Origin: an uncultured Eubacteriales bacterium
Lineage (GTDB): Bacteria > Bacillota > Clostridia > Christensenellales > Aristaeellaceae
Direction of reading: 5' to 3'
Length of the DNA stretch: 64,000 nt
Assembly (NCBI GenBank): GCA_900315675.1
Contig: OMZY01000008.1
Span: 1-64,000 of the forward strand
Made by a program: the position numbers and the translations under genes. Positions 33,991 through 42,195 of this stretch are shown in pieces (the first letter of the stretch is position 1; the number at the start of each line of letters is the position of its first letter). The notes under the pieces are model-generated. The model was given only the letters and a program-made list of their open reading frames with translations. It did not search any database and was not told the origin of the DNA.

Positions 33991-35394
33991 GTGAAAAAGT
34001 GGATGGCGCTTTTTCTGGCACTGCTGATGCTGACCGGCCTCAATGCGGCCATGGCGGAGCAGGATGATATGGTTTTTTCGGATGACGCCTCTGATTTTGA
34101 GCTTTTAAGTGAAGCAGTGCCGGACGCAATCCTGGAAATCCGGTATTATTCCACCTATAACTTTATCGGCGGCCGCGTCGACGGCTATGAAGAACCCGTC
34201 GCGCTTCTGACGAAGGAAGCGGCAGCGGCGCTGAAGGAAGTCAGCGACGACCTGATCGGGAAGGGCTACCGGCTGAAGATTTACGACGCTTACCGGCCCC
34301 AGAAGGCCGTGACCAATTTTATGCGCTGGGCGCTGGATTATGAGGACACCCGGATGAAGCCTTACTTTTATCCGGAGCTTGAAAAGGATACGCTGTTCCC
34401 CCTGGGGTATATTGCGGAGCATTCCGGCCACAGCCGGGGCAGCACGGTGGATCTGACCCTTTTTGATATGAAAACCGAAAAAGAAGCGGATATGGGAGGT
34501 ACCTTCGATTACTTCGGGGAACTGAGCCACCCGGACTATACCGGAATCACTGACGAACAGTACCGGAACCGGATGATCCTGCGGGATGCCATGCTGGCCA
34601 ATGGTTTCAAGCCCCTGGAGGAGGAATGGTGGCATTTCACGCTCAGGGATGAGCCGTATCCCAATACATATTTCACTTTCCCTGTGAGCCGCCGGTCCCT
34701 GGAAAACGCCGCGGCCGGCACGCTGTCGGACCGGGTTGAAGGCCTGCATGCGAATATCCAGCATGAAACGGTATCGCCGTCCTGGGTGACGGAGCTGCCC
34801 GCCGCGCAGGACGCGGAACAGCTGTTCATTGTGGCCGGGATGGGCATGGATCAGACCACGGCGTATATTACCATGCACGAACGGGATGAAAACGGCGTCT
34901 GGAAACAGATCCTGTCCACGCCGGGCTATGTGGGCCGGAACGGACTGTGCCTGGACGCCGATCACGCGGAAGGCTGCGGCCAGACGCCCGTCGGAGCATA
35001 TTCCTTCAACAAAGCCTTCGGGATCGCGCCTGATCCCGGATGCGCGCTGCCCTATATTCAGGCGGATGACAATACCTACTGGTCCGGCGATCCGGAACGG
35101 CAGTACAACCAGATGGTCGATCTCCGGGATGTGCCGGATCTGGCCATGGAAGACAGCGAACACATTATTGATTACGAATATCAGTATCAGTACTGTCTCA
35201 ACATCAGCTTCAACGATCAGGGTACTCCCGGGCGCGGCTCCGCCATTTTCCTGCATTGCCTGGGTCCGGCAAAGCCCTATACCGGCGGCTGCGTGGCGGT
35301 GCCGGAAAACATGATGCGCATGATCATGCAGCGGGTTTCTCCCGAATGCGCAGTAATCATCGACACGTTTGAAAATCTGGGCGCCGGTTTCTGA
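33991..35394 (+). CDS. VanX-like D,D-dipeptidase fused to an L,D-transpeptidase (YkuD) domain
   Basis: 467 residues, start GTG 33991 after ACGGAGGG. Signal peptide KKWMALFLALLMLTGLNAAMA. Residues about 35-235 are an M15D VanX-type dipeptidase (EIRYYSTYNFIGGRV, YDAYRPQKAV, zinc ligands in SGHSRGSTVDLTL and EWWHFTL). Residues about 275-465 are a YkuD-type domain with GQTPVGAYSF and the active-site HCLGPAKPYTGGCVAVPE, with its His and Cys. One enzyme could thus destroy D-Ala-D-Ala and the other form 3-3 crosslinks. The fusion is unusual; VanX is normally cytosolic, yet here it has an export signal. Confidence 0.82.
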   Translation: MKKWMALFLALLMLTGLNAAMAEQDDMVFSDDASDFELLSEAVPDAILEIRYYSTYNFIGGRVDGYEEPVALLTKEAAAALKEVSDDLIGKGYRLKIYDAYRPQKAVTNFMRWALDYEDTRMKPYFYPELEKDTLFPLGYIAEHSGHSRGSTVDLTLFDMKTEKEADMGGTFDYFGELSHPDYTGITDEQYRNRMILRDAMLANGFKPLEEEWWHFTLRDEPYPNTYFTFPVSRRSLENAAAGTLSDRVEGLHANIQHETVSPSWVTELPAAQDAEQLFIVAGMGMDQTTAYITMHERDENGVWKQILSTPGYVGRNGLCLDADHAEGCGQTPVGAYSFNKAFGIAPDPGCALPYIQADDNTYWSGDPERQYNQMVDLRDVPDLAMEDSEHIIDYEYQYQYCLNISFNDQGTPGRGSAIFLHCLGPAKPYTGGCVAVPENMMRMIMQRVSPECAVIIDTFENLGAGF

Positions 35395-35415
35395 CCGGCT
35401 GGGAACGGAACCGGG

Positions 35416-35445
35416 AAAGACAGGAAGGCTTCTTCCTGTCTTTTT
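35416..35445 (+). terminator. Terminator after the VanX-YkuD gene
   Basis: AAAGACAGGAAG and CTTCCTGTCTTT around GCTT, followed by T-run. Its stem is the same as that of the terminator at 32253-32285, so near-identical terminators bracket the two wall-enzyme genes. Confidence 0.9.
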
Positions 35446-35500
35446 CCTTTAGCTGGAAAAGGCTACCTTAAAAATTTTATGGATAAACAGCATATAACAG

Positions 35501-35529
35501 TTGACAACAGTTTTATACTGTTATATACT
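35501..35529 (+). promoter_or_regulatory. Promoter with embedded operator of the YtrA-type operon
   Basis: -35 TTGACA (35501-35506), 17-base spacer, -10 TATACT (35524-35529). The spacer is filled by a palindrome AACAGT-TTTAT-ACTGTT (35506-35522). Further ACAGTT and ATACTGT half-sites flank it. Binding of the GntR protein encoded directly downstream would exclude RNA polymerase. Confidence 0.85.
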
Positions 35530-35565
35530 GTTTGCGTTGAATCAACACAGGAAAGGTCCGGATCC

Positions 35566-35937
35566 ATGAAGATTATTATTGATACCTATTCCATGATTCC
35601 CATTTATGAGCAGATCATTGCCTCGATCAAGCAGATGATCCTGTCCGGGGAACTGGCGGAGAATGATCCTCTGCCATCGGTCCGCACGCTGTCCGGAGAA
35701 CTGAAGATCAGCGCGCTGACGGTGAAAAAGGCTTATGACGCCCTGGAGGAGGAAGGCCTGACGGCCACCATCCACGGAAAGGGCACCTATGTCTGCGCGC
35801 CGAACCGGTCCATGATCCAGGAGGAACAGCGGCGGGAACTGGAAAAAGACCTGGAAGCGGTGGCGCAGAAGGCGAAGCGGTACGGCGTCAGCCGGGAGGA
35901 ACTCGCCAATATGCTGGAGATTATCACGGAGGAATAA
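35566..35937 (+). CDS. GntR-family regulator, YtrA subfamily
   Basis: 123 residues from ATG 35566. Winged helix at the N-terminus (PIYEQIIASIKQMILSGEL, LPSVRTLSGELKISALTVKKAYDALE), with a short C-terminal helical tail (about 50 residues) instead of an effector domain, as in YtrA. YtrA-type proteins repress ABC transporter operons that respond to wall-active antibiotics. It lies 7 bases ahead of the ABC ATPase gene and downstream of a promoter with a matching palindrome, so autoregulation is likely. Confidence 0.9.
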   Translation: MKIIIDTYSMIPIYEQIIASIKQMILSGELAENDPLPSVRTLSGELKISALTVKKAYDALEEEGLTATIHGKGTYVCAPNRSMIQEEQRRELEKDLEAVAQKAKRYGVSREELANMLEIITEE

Positions 35938-35944
35938 ATAAAGT

Positions 35945-36793
35945 ATGCTGAAACTGACCAACCTGACAAAGATTTACCGGGATTTTACCCTGGACTGTTC
36001 TCTGGAAGTCCGGCCCGGAACCGTCACCGGCTTTATCGGCGCAAACGGCGCCGGCAAAAGCACCACCTTCAAGGCGATCCTGGGACTGATCTCCCATGAC
36101 GGCGGGGAAATAGAACTCTTCGGCAGCAAGCGGAAAGTGCCGACCGTGGAAGATAAGCGGCGGATCGGCTTTGCGCTGGCGGAATCCGGATTCAGCGGGG
36201 AACTGACGGTAAAGGACGTCTCCGCGGTTCTGGCGGCCTTCTATCCGGCTTTTGACCGGGATCTTTTCCGGAAAAAGGCCCGGGAACTCTCCCTGCCGGA
36301 GGACAAGAGAATTAAGGATTTTTCCACCGGTATGAAGGCAAAACTCCGGGTGCTCAGTGCCCTCTGCCATCAGGCGGAGCTTCTGATCCTGGATGAGCCG
36401 ACAGCCGGCCTGGATGTGCTGGCCAGGGACCAGATCCTGGATCTGCTGCGGGAATATATTGCGGAGGATGACAGCCGGTCAATCCTGATCAGCTCCCATA
36501 TATCCGGAGACCTGGAGCAGCTTTGCGATGACTTTTACATGATTGACAACGGCCGGATTGTCTGCCATGAGGAAACCGACCGGCTGCTGAGCGATTACGC
36601 GGTGCTGAAGGTCAGCGATCAGGATTATGAAACGCTGGATAAGAGCTATATCCTGCGCCGGAAAAAGGAAGGCTTCGGATGGAGCCTGCTGACTGACCAG
36701 AAGCGCTATTATTCCGAAAACTGCCCGGGCATGGTGGTGGAGCGGATCACCATGGATGAATATATTATGATGATGCTCAAAGGAGAACAATAA
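35945..36793 (+). CDS. ABC transporter ATP-binding protein
   Basis: 282 residues. Walker A FIGANGAGKSTTFKAI, signature (degenerate) FSTGMKAKLRVLSAL, Walker B LLILDEPTAGLD, H-loop ISSHISGDLEQL. The C-terminal 60 residues are the accessory region common in YtrB/bacitracin-type exporters. It is the second gene of the GntR operon; its stop overlaps the permease start by one base. Confidence 0.93.
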   Translation: MLKLTNLTKIYRDFTLDCSLEVRPGTVTGFIGANGAGKSTTFKAILGLISHDGGEIELFGSKRKVPTVEDKRRIGFALAESGFSGELTVKDVSAVLAAFYPAFDRDLFRKKARELSLPEDKRIKDFSTGMKAKLRVLSALCHQAELLILDEPTAGLDVLARDQILDLLREYIAEDDSRSILISSHISGDLEQLCDDFYMIDNGRIVCHEETDRLLSDYAVLKVSDQDYETLDKSYILRRKKEGFGWSLLTDQKRYYSENCPGMVVERITMDEYIMMMLKGEQ

Positions 36794-37434
36794 TGAAAGG
36801 TTTGCTGATTAAGGACCTCTGCCTGCTGAAAAGCCAGAAGAAGATTCTGCCTGTTTATCTGCTCCTGGCGGTGTGGTTTACGGTGATGCATAATGACGGC
36901 TTCGGGCTCCCTTTCCTGATGATGATGGCGTCGATTCTGATGATCAGCACCATCAGTTATGATGAACTGGACCACAGCAATACGCACCTGTTTGCGCTGC
37001 CCTTTGACCGGAAAACCTACGCGCAGGAGAAGTTTGTCCTGGGATTCATCCTGATGGCGGCGTCCCTTGTGCTGGCAGGAGTGTGCCTGGCGGCCCGTAT
37101 GCTGTTTGAACAGGCGCCGGCCGGAACGGACATGGGATCGCTGTTCATCTTTTCCGCCCTTGCGGGCGCGGCGATTATCTCTGTGATGGTGCCTGTGCGG
37201 ATCCGCTTCGGCGGGGACCAGGGAAGAATCGTGATATTTGCTTTGTTCGCGGTGGTTGCACTGGGCGTTCTGATGATTACCAAGCTGCTGCCCGGAGCGA
37301 AGGAAGAGGCAGTGGGATTCCTAACCCGGCTTGGCCCGCAGACCGTTATGCTGATCGTGGCGGGACTGGTGATCCTGCTGTTCGTCATTGGTTATCTGCT
37401 GGCAGTACGCTGGATCAAACGGAAAGAGTTCTGA
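36793..37434 (+). CDS. ABC-2 type permease
   Basis: 213 residues with about six membrane helices and little else; the N-terminal KGLLIKDLCLLKSQKK is the cytosolic start usual in the ABC2_membrane_5 family of Firmicutes. It forms the membrane part for the ATPase encoded just upstream. The substrate is unknown; YtrA-linked transporters usually respond to cell-wall stress. Confidence 0.88.
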   Translation: MKGLLIKDLCLLKSQKKILPVYLLLAVWFTVMHNDGFGLPFLMMMASILMISTISYDELDHSNTHLFALPFDRKTYAQEKFVLGFILMAASLVLAGVCLAARMLFEQAPAGTDMGSLFIFSALAGAAIISVMVPVRIRFGGDQGRIVIFALFAVVALGVLMITKLLPGAKEEAVGFLTRLGPQTVMLIVAGLVILLFVIGYLLAVRWIKRKEF

Positions 37435-37451
37435 GGGAAAATGAAATGCCG

Positions 37452-37479
37452 CGGCCGGATGAATATCCGGCCGTTTTTT
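37452..37479 (+). terminator. Terminator of the GntR/ABC operon
   Basis: Perfect arms CGGCCGGAT and ATCCGGCCG around GAAT, followed by TTTTTT. Confidence 0.93.
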
Positions 37480-37533
37480 GACGCCGGAAAGCCGGTCTGT
37501 TTGATTTTCGGCAGGGAGCGTGGTAAAATATAT

Positions 37534-37563
37534 TTGTATTGAAATGTATCAATACAATATAAT
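37534..37563 (+). promoter_or_regulatory. Promoter and palindromic operator of the HutC-type GntR gene
   Basis: Perfect inverted repeat TTGTATTGA-AATGTA-TCAATACAA (37534-37557) occupies the promoter from a weak -35 (TTGTAT) to directly against the -10 TATAAT (37558-37563). The geometry implies autorepression by the regulator encoded 25 bases downstream. Confidence 0.82.
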
Positions 37564-37588
37564 GTCGCAACAATAAGAGGGGAAACAC

Positions 37589-38299
37589 ATGAAACAGTTA
37601 CAGGCGGAAAGCTTCAGCCCGCTGTACCATCAGCTGATGCAGCGGATCCGCGGGGATATCGAGCGGGGAGTTTATCCTACAGGAAGCCGGATTCCGCCGG
37701 AGCATGAGCTGGAGAAGCTGTATCAGGTCAGCCGCGTAACCGTCCGCCGGGCACTGTCCGAACTGACGTCGGAAGGCCTGCTGGAGCGGAAACAGGGCAA
37801 GGGAACCTTTGTGGCCACGCCCCGGGGCGGCCTGCCGCTGAAGAACCTGCACAGCTTCCATGATTCCTGCAAGCTGAACCGGGTGAAACCCTCCATTGAT
37901 GTGATTCACGTCCGGGAAACGGAGGCCGGGGCGGAAGCAGCGGAAGGGCTGAATATCAGCCGGGGCAGCCGGGTACTGGAAATCCTCCGGGTCTGCCGGG
38001 CGGACGGCGTACCGGTGGTGCTGGAAAGGAACCATTTCTCCATGGCTTATGCCTGGCTGCAGGATCAGGATCTGAGCGGCAGCCTGTACAACATTCTGCG
38101 GGAATACGGCGTGGAACCGAAACTGGCCCTGCACGATGTGTCCCTGCGCTTTGCGGACAGGGATGAGGCGGAACTGCTGGAAACGGAGGAAGGCACCCCC
38201 CTGATCTGCCTGCATGAGGTGATTTATGACCAGCGGGGACGGCCCCTGCATACCAATATCCAGCTGATCCGCGGTGAACGCTTTGTGTTCACTATCTGA
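37589..38299 (+). CDS. GntR-family regulator with UTRA domain (HutC type)
   Basis: 236 residues. N-terminal winged helix with LYHQLMQRIRGDIERGVY, IPPEHELEKLYQVSRVTVRRAL and the wing KQGKGTFVA. The UTRA ligand domain follows (SLYNILREYGVEPKLAL, FTI terminus). Such regulators sense small sugars, amino sugars or metabolites. No metabolic gene follows immediately, so its effector cannot be guessed. The ATG follows AGAGGGGA. Confidence 0.92.
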   Translation: MKQLQAESFSPLYHQLMQRIRGDIERGVYPTGSRIPPEHELEKLYQVSRVTVRRALSELTSEGLLERKQGKGTFVATPRGGLPLKNLHSFHDSCKLNRVKPSIDVIHVRETEAGAEAAEGLNISRGSRVLEILRVCRADGVPVVLERNHFSMAYAWLQDQDLSGSLYNILREYGVEPKLALHDVSLRFADRDEAELLETEEGTPLICLHEVIYDQRGRPLHTNIQLIRGERFVFTI

Positions 38300-38369
38300 T
38301 AATCCGGGGAAGAATGTTGAGGAACGCACTTCGGATATGATACAATCCGGAGGAAGGGAGGCGTTTGAC

Positions 38370-38813
38370 ATGGAAGAAGAAAAGACCCTCACTGCTGAGA
38401 AGACGAAGAAGCCCACCCTGTGGGATGGTGCCCTGAAAATGGTGAAGGGCGAGAATACGAACCAGCTGATAGAGCAGTTTACGGCCGAGATGACCCTGGT
38501 GGCGGAAGGTCTGTGCGAGGACCAGACAAAGCTGCGCCGGGAAGTGGACGGCCTGATGACCCAGGAGGATAAGCGGATCCAGAAGCTGGAGAGTACCATT
38601 AACCTGCTGGAGACCTCCCTGGAGGAGGAGAGGAAGAACCACGACCGGGACGTGACCGAGCTGCGGAACCGCGTTTCCACGCTGGAAAAGCAGGCAAAGT
38701 CAAACGCGAAGGATAAGAAGAAGTCCGGCGGGATCATCAAAGGCATTACGCTGATCGTGAGCATCGCAGCCGCCGCGTGGATCCTGGTAACGGTGATCAA
38801 TAAGTTTTTCTGA
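38370..38813 (+). CDS. Coiled-coil protein with C-terminal membrane anchor
   Basis: 147 residues from ATG 38370 (GGGAGG 8 bases upstream). Charged N-terminus, a helical region with long coiled-coil character (DKRIQKLESTINLLETSLEE and DVTELRNRVSTLEKQ), then lysine-rich KDKKKSGG and one C-terminal membrane helix (IIKGITLIVSIAAAAWILV). This is the topology of a tail-anchored protein facing the cytosol. No family recognised. It lies 70 bases after the GntR gene and just ahead of repeat-rich DNA. Confidence 0.65.
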   Translation: MEEEKTLTAEKTKKPTLWDGALKMVKGENTNQLIEQFTAEMTLVAEGLCEDQTKLRREVDGLMTQEDKRIQKLESTINLLETSLEEERKNHDRDVTELRNRVSTLEKQAKSNAKDKKKSGGIIKGITLIVSIAAAAWILVTVINKFF

Positions 38814-38869
38814 TGGGCACTAATAATGTTGTGAACGATTCTGCTAATTGAAATCGTAGCCGATATAGC

Positions 38870-38912
38870 AAGGGATTCCTCCACGCGGCCCATGGCCTTG
38901 GTCGGAATGACA
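38870..38912 (-). repeat. TGTCAT hairpin repeat, copy R1
   Basis: Read on the minus strand it runs TGTCATTCCGACC, a GGCC/GGCC core, then GGAGGAATCCCTT. Outer arms ATTCC/GGAAT. First copy of the family in the window; none is seen before it. Confidence 0.85.
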
Positions 38913-38950
38913 GTCTGCAAGAATGCTTAACAGCAGGGAAACACTCTATC

Positions 38951-38981
38951 ATTCTGCATTCTGCATTCTTAATTCTGAATT
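38951..38981. repeat. Heptad repeat (ATTCTGC/ATTCTTA/ATTCTGA)
   Basis: Four seven-base units plus ATT. With its flanks it forms the first member of a local duplication: the approximately 75 bases 38937-39012 are repeated, diverged, at 39101-39180. The stretch 38814-39183 (370 bases) contains only these repeats. Confidence 0.85.
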
Positions 38982-39018
38982 GGAGGAACAACAACCGAAG
39001 GCTGTTGTTCCGAACAGC

Positions 39019-39037
39019 GGCCTTGGTCGGGATGACA
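39019..39037 (-). repeat. TGTCAT hairpin repeat, half copy R2
   Basis: Only the left half of the element is present (minus strand TGTCATCCCGACCAAGGCC); the partner arm is absent. Confidence 0.65.
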
Positions 39038-39113
39038 AAGTGGAGTACTGGAGCAGCGACAGACTGGAAGGACAGCCTGTCAGGATACTAAGCGGAAAAG
39101 GAAACACTCTGTC

Positions 39114-39151
39114 ATTCTGCATTCTGCATTCTGCATTCTGAATTCTGAATT
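39114..39151. repeat. Heptad repeat (three ATTCTGC and two ATTCTGA)
   Basis: Five exact seven-base units plus ATT, ending 32 bases before the ATG of the next gene. Confidence 0.88.
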
Positions 39152-39183
39152 GGAGAACAACGACTGAAAGGAGTTGTTCGTTT

Positions 39184-39714
39184 ATGAAGACTTACGAAGA
39201 ACTGGTTAAGGAATACCGCAAACGGCAACATGACACGGTTGTGGATACGATCGCGACAGGACTGACCTATGCGGATGAAATTGCGGTGGATACCGGGCTC
39301 CTGGAGGAGACCGGGGTACTGACGGAACTGACGGAGAGCGTCAGTGGGCTGCTGCCCTTTGTGGTGATCTCGGTCAGCGAGGGTTCCAAGGTGCTGCTGG
39401 GACGGAAACCGGGCGTCACCGGCCTGAAGGACGGCGCTTACCGGATGGTGAAAACCGGCGCTGCCATGGGCGTGGGCGCGGCCGTTTCCGGCCTGACCGG
39501 CTTCTGGACGGCGATTCCCGTAACCATGGGTGTGCGGGCCATTTTTGACCGGTACCGCAGCAAGGCCCTTACCGGCAAACGGGTGGAAGGCCGGATCAAA
39601 CGCCTGCAGGAACTGAACAAGTTTATCCGCAGGCAGAAAACAACGGAAGAGGAAGCGGAGCGGCTGCCGGAGGGAATCGGCAACGTCATTGCCGCGGCGG
39701 GAGAAATCAGATGA
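39184..39714 (+). CDS. Unknown protein, possibly membrane-associated
   Basis: 176 residues, no family recognised. Charged N-terminus (KTYEELVKEYRKRQHD), two weakly hydrophobic segments (SGLLPFVVISVSEG and GAAMGVGAAVSGLTGFW), and a basic helical C-terminus (KRVEGRIKRLQELNKFIRRQK). The ATG follows AAAGGAGTTGTTCGTTT. It overlaps dapF by 4 bases (ATGA), so it is translationally coupled to lysine/peptidoglycan biosynthesis; no functional link can be shown. Confidence 0.6.
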   Translation: MKTYEELVKEYRKRQHDTVVDTIATGLTYADEIAVDTGLLEETGVLTELTESVSGLLPFVVISVSEGSKVLLGRKPGVTGLKDGAYRMVKTGAAMGVGAAVSGLTGFWTAIPVTMGVRAIFDRYRSKALTGKRVEGRIKRLQELNKFIRRQKTTEEEAERLPEGIGNVIAAAGEIR

Positions 39715-40544
39715 AGATTACCAAGATGCAGGGCCTGGGAAACGACTATATCTATGTGAACTGCTTTGAAGAGACCGTCAAGGATCCGGTATCGCTGGCC
39801 CGGAGGATCAGCGACCGCCATTTCGGCGTCGGATCGGACGGCCTGGTGCTGATCATGCCCTGCGAGGAAGCGGATTTCCGGATGCGGATGTTCAACGCGG
39901 ACGGCAGCGAGTCGGAGATGTGCGGCAACGCTACCCGGTGCATCGCCAAGTATGTCCATGACCGGGGACTGACCGATAAAACGGAGATCCGCCTGATGAC
40001 CGGCGCGGGAATCAAGATCCTGAAGCTGACCGTTAAGGACGGCGTCACCGAAACCGTCCGGGTGGATATGGGCGAACCGGAGCTGGAAGGTGCGAAAATC
40101 CCGGTGAAGGTGGACGGCAATCCCGTCCTTGGCGCTCCTGTGGCAGCCCTGGGCAAACAGTATAATATGTCCTGCGTCAGCATGGGCAATCCCCATGCGG
40201 TGATCTATGTGGACGACGCGGACAGTTTTGACGTCCACGGCGTCGGAGCCTCCATTGAGGTCAATCCGCTGTTCCCCCGGAAAACCAATGTGGAATTTGT
40301 GACCGTGAAGGACCGGACCCATCTGCGGATGCGGGTGTGGGAGCGGGGCAGCGGGGAAACCCTGGCCTGCGGTACCGGCGCCTGCGCCACCCTGGTGGCG
40401 ACCGTGCTGAACGGTCTGTGCGAAAGAAAAGCGATCCTCGAACTGAACGGAGGACCGCTTACCGTGGAGTGGGACCCCGAAACCAACCATGTGTTCCAGG
40501 AAGGCCCCGCTGCCTTTGTATTTGATACGGAATACGAAGAATAA
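39711..40544 (+). CDS. dapF: Diaminopimelate epimerase
   Basis: 277 residues. It converts LL- to meso-diaminopimelate for peptidoglycan and lysine. Both catalytic cysteines are visible: SEMCGNATRC and LACGTGACATL. Other conserved parts are MQGLGNDYIYVN at the start, MGNPHAVIYV, and the C-terminal VEWDPETNHVFQEGPA. It ends 2 bases from a converging gene. Confidence 0.95.
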   Translation: MKITKMQGLGNDYIYVNCFEETVKDPVSLARRISDRHFGVGSDGLVLIMPCEEADFRMRMFNADGSESEMCGNATRCIAKYVHDRGLTDKTEIRLMTGAGIKILKLTVKDGVTETVRVDMGEPELEGAKIPVKVDGNPVLGAPVAALGKQYNMSCVSMGNPHAVIYVDDADSFDVHGVGASIEVNPLFPRKTNVEFVTVKDRTHLRMRVWERGSGETLACGTGACATLVATVLNGLCERKAILELNGGPLTVEWDPETNHVFQEGPAAFVFDTEYEE

Positions 40545-40546
40545 GC

Positions 40547-42118
40547 TCAGTACTTCATCACCATGTCCAGGATGCCGCTGTCGGTCAGATCGTCCAGCAG
40601 GCTCTGGCAGGCAGAGGTGGGCGCGGCTTCCACAAAGCTGAAGATGCTGCGCACCAGCGGCGGAAGCACCTTGTTCCGGAAATCGGCCAGCTTCTGCTCA
40701 TTGAAGGAGAAGACGTTGTAAATCCCGTCTAGCTCCTTCTGCATATAATTCGGTATTTCCCTCGCTTCCGCCGGGACCAGCGTTCCGGTGCAGCGGAAGA
40801 TCTCTTCGGATTGCTTTCCGTTATTGTCCGGTTTCCGGACGGTCAGGAGCAGCGATCCGTCTTTTTTTGTTTCGCCGTGGATCACGGCGCCGTAATTCGG
40901 GAAGATCTTCTCCAGCAGGTTAAACAGGATGTTGAAGTTGGAATCGGCGGGCAGGGAGACGGGAAGGCCTTCCGCCTCGACGATCAGGTGCAGCAGGCTG
41001 GCGGGAAGGGCTTCCTCCTGCAGGGCGCCGGATTCGCCGTACTCGTCATAGTAGTTGTATCCGCTGTACTCGCCGGATTCCTCGTCGAAATACTCATCCT
41101 CGTCGTAGTAGTATCCTTCGTCCTCGTCCGCATACTCGTCATAAAAGCCTTCTTCTTCTCCGGCATAGCTGTCCTCTGCGGGCACCGGCTCCACCACCAC
41201 CGCGTAGGGATCCCGGTTCAGGGAGGTTTCCAGCTTGAAGGAAGAGGTTACGCCGTCGTTGGCGCTGCTGTAGACGAGGAAGGGAACATACCCGTTCTGG
41301 GAGGCGGGCAGGGTGACGGACATGGAAACGGCGCCCTCGGATTCCTGGCGGGAATAAAGGGTTTCGCCGTTGGAGCCGGTCCAGACCTCGGATCCGTTGC
41401 CGGCCGTAACCGTAATGGGACGGAAACCGGTAGCCTTTTCAATATAGTCCGGCGCGTGCGTAAATTCATATTCCACGGCGGCTTCCGCGTTGTCGGAGCC
41501 GTCCGCCAGCGCGGAAATCCACCGCTGCAGGTCCGGATTGTTCATGAATTCCTCGGACCAGCGCTGGGTCAGGGTGCGTAGCTGCTCCTCGGTCACCTGT
41601 CCGCCTTCGGGATAGGAACCGATGACCTCTTTCCAGATCGCCGCCGGGCCTGCCATGGCGTACTCGGTGGTCAGGGGATAGAGATAGGCCAGGTAGGGCA
41701 GCGGAATGCCCAGGGTCTTCTTTGTCTTCACGGCAAATTCCAGCAGCGCCGCCATGTTCAGCAGGATCACCTCGTTCTGCAGCAGCGGAGAGGTGATAAA
41801 GATCCGGGGCTGCGCGCCGTAAACGCTGAAGGGGTAAGCCTTGGAGGGATTGTCCGTGAAATAGAGCACGGCGTTCAGCTCCATGGATTCCGTCGCCGGG
41901 GTCCAGGCAATGTTGCCCTTCAGCCCCAGCCGGTTGATCAGCGCCGCGTATCCGGCCATCCGGGACCGGAGCAGCTTCGGGAAAGCCTGCGCGTTCAGGG
42001 TGAAAGTGAAATCAAAATCGAAGCTGCGGCTGCCGTCCGGGACGGCACCTTCCGCGGGAACCAGGGAGGGAATCATCAGAAGCAGGGCGCAGAGCAGGCA
42101 AAGAAAACGCCGTTTCAT
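40547..42118 (-). CDS. Secreted protein of unknown function with acidic-tyrosine segment
   Basis: 523 residues. Signal peptide KRRFLCLLCALLLMIPSLVPA. The first half is a beta-rich domain of unknown family (FDFDFTFTLNAQAFPKLL, AALINRLGL). Around residues 315-360 is a very acidic stretch of Asp, Glu and Tyr repeats (for example EDEGYYYDEDEYFDEESGE), which may bind metal or be disordered. No anchor motif. It is followed 77 bases upstream-side by the CHAP gene on the same strand, so the two may form an operon. Confidence 0.6.
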   Translation of the reverse strand: MKRRFLCLLCALLLMIPSLVPAEGAVPDGSRSFDFDFTFTLNAQAFPKLLRSRMAGYAALINRLGLKGNIAWTPATESMELNAVLYFTDNPSKAYPFSVYGAQPRIFITSPLLQNEVILLNMAALLEFAVKTKKTLGIPLPYLAYLYPLTTEYAMAGPAAIWKEVIGSYPEGGQVTEEQLRTLTQRWSEEFMNNPDLQRWISALADGSDNAEAAVEYEFTHAPDYIEKATGFRPITVTAGNGSEVWTGSNGETLYSRQESEGAVSMSVTLPASQNGYVPFLVYSSANDGVTSSFKLETSLNRDPYAVVVEPVPAEDSYAGEEEGFYDEYADEDEGYYYDEDEYFDEESGEYSGYNYYDEYGESGALQEEALPASLLHLIVEAEGLPVSLPADSNFNILFNLLEKIFPNYGAVIHGETKKDGSLLLTVRKPDNNGKQSEEIFRCTGTLVPAEAREIPNYMQKELDGIYNVFSFNEQKLADFRNKVLPPLVRSIFSFVEAAPTSACQSLLDDLTDSGILDMVMKY

Positions 42119-42195
42119 CGTTAAGAAGCATCCTTTCAGCGGAGATCTTGAAAATAAAGCTGTCAGTCAAAAATGTTTATCCTGAAGGACGGGGC

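Noticed and set aside
40811..41581. 256-codon open frame opposite the secreted acidic protein
   Set aside because: Translation is Val/Gly repeats with no domain or ribosome-binding site; antisense shadow.
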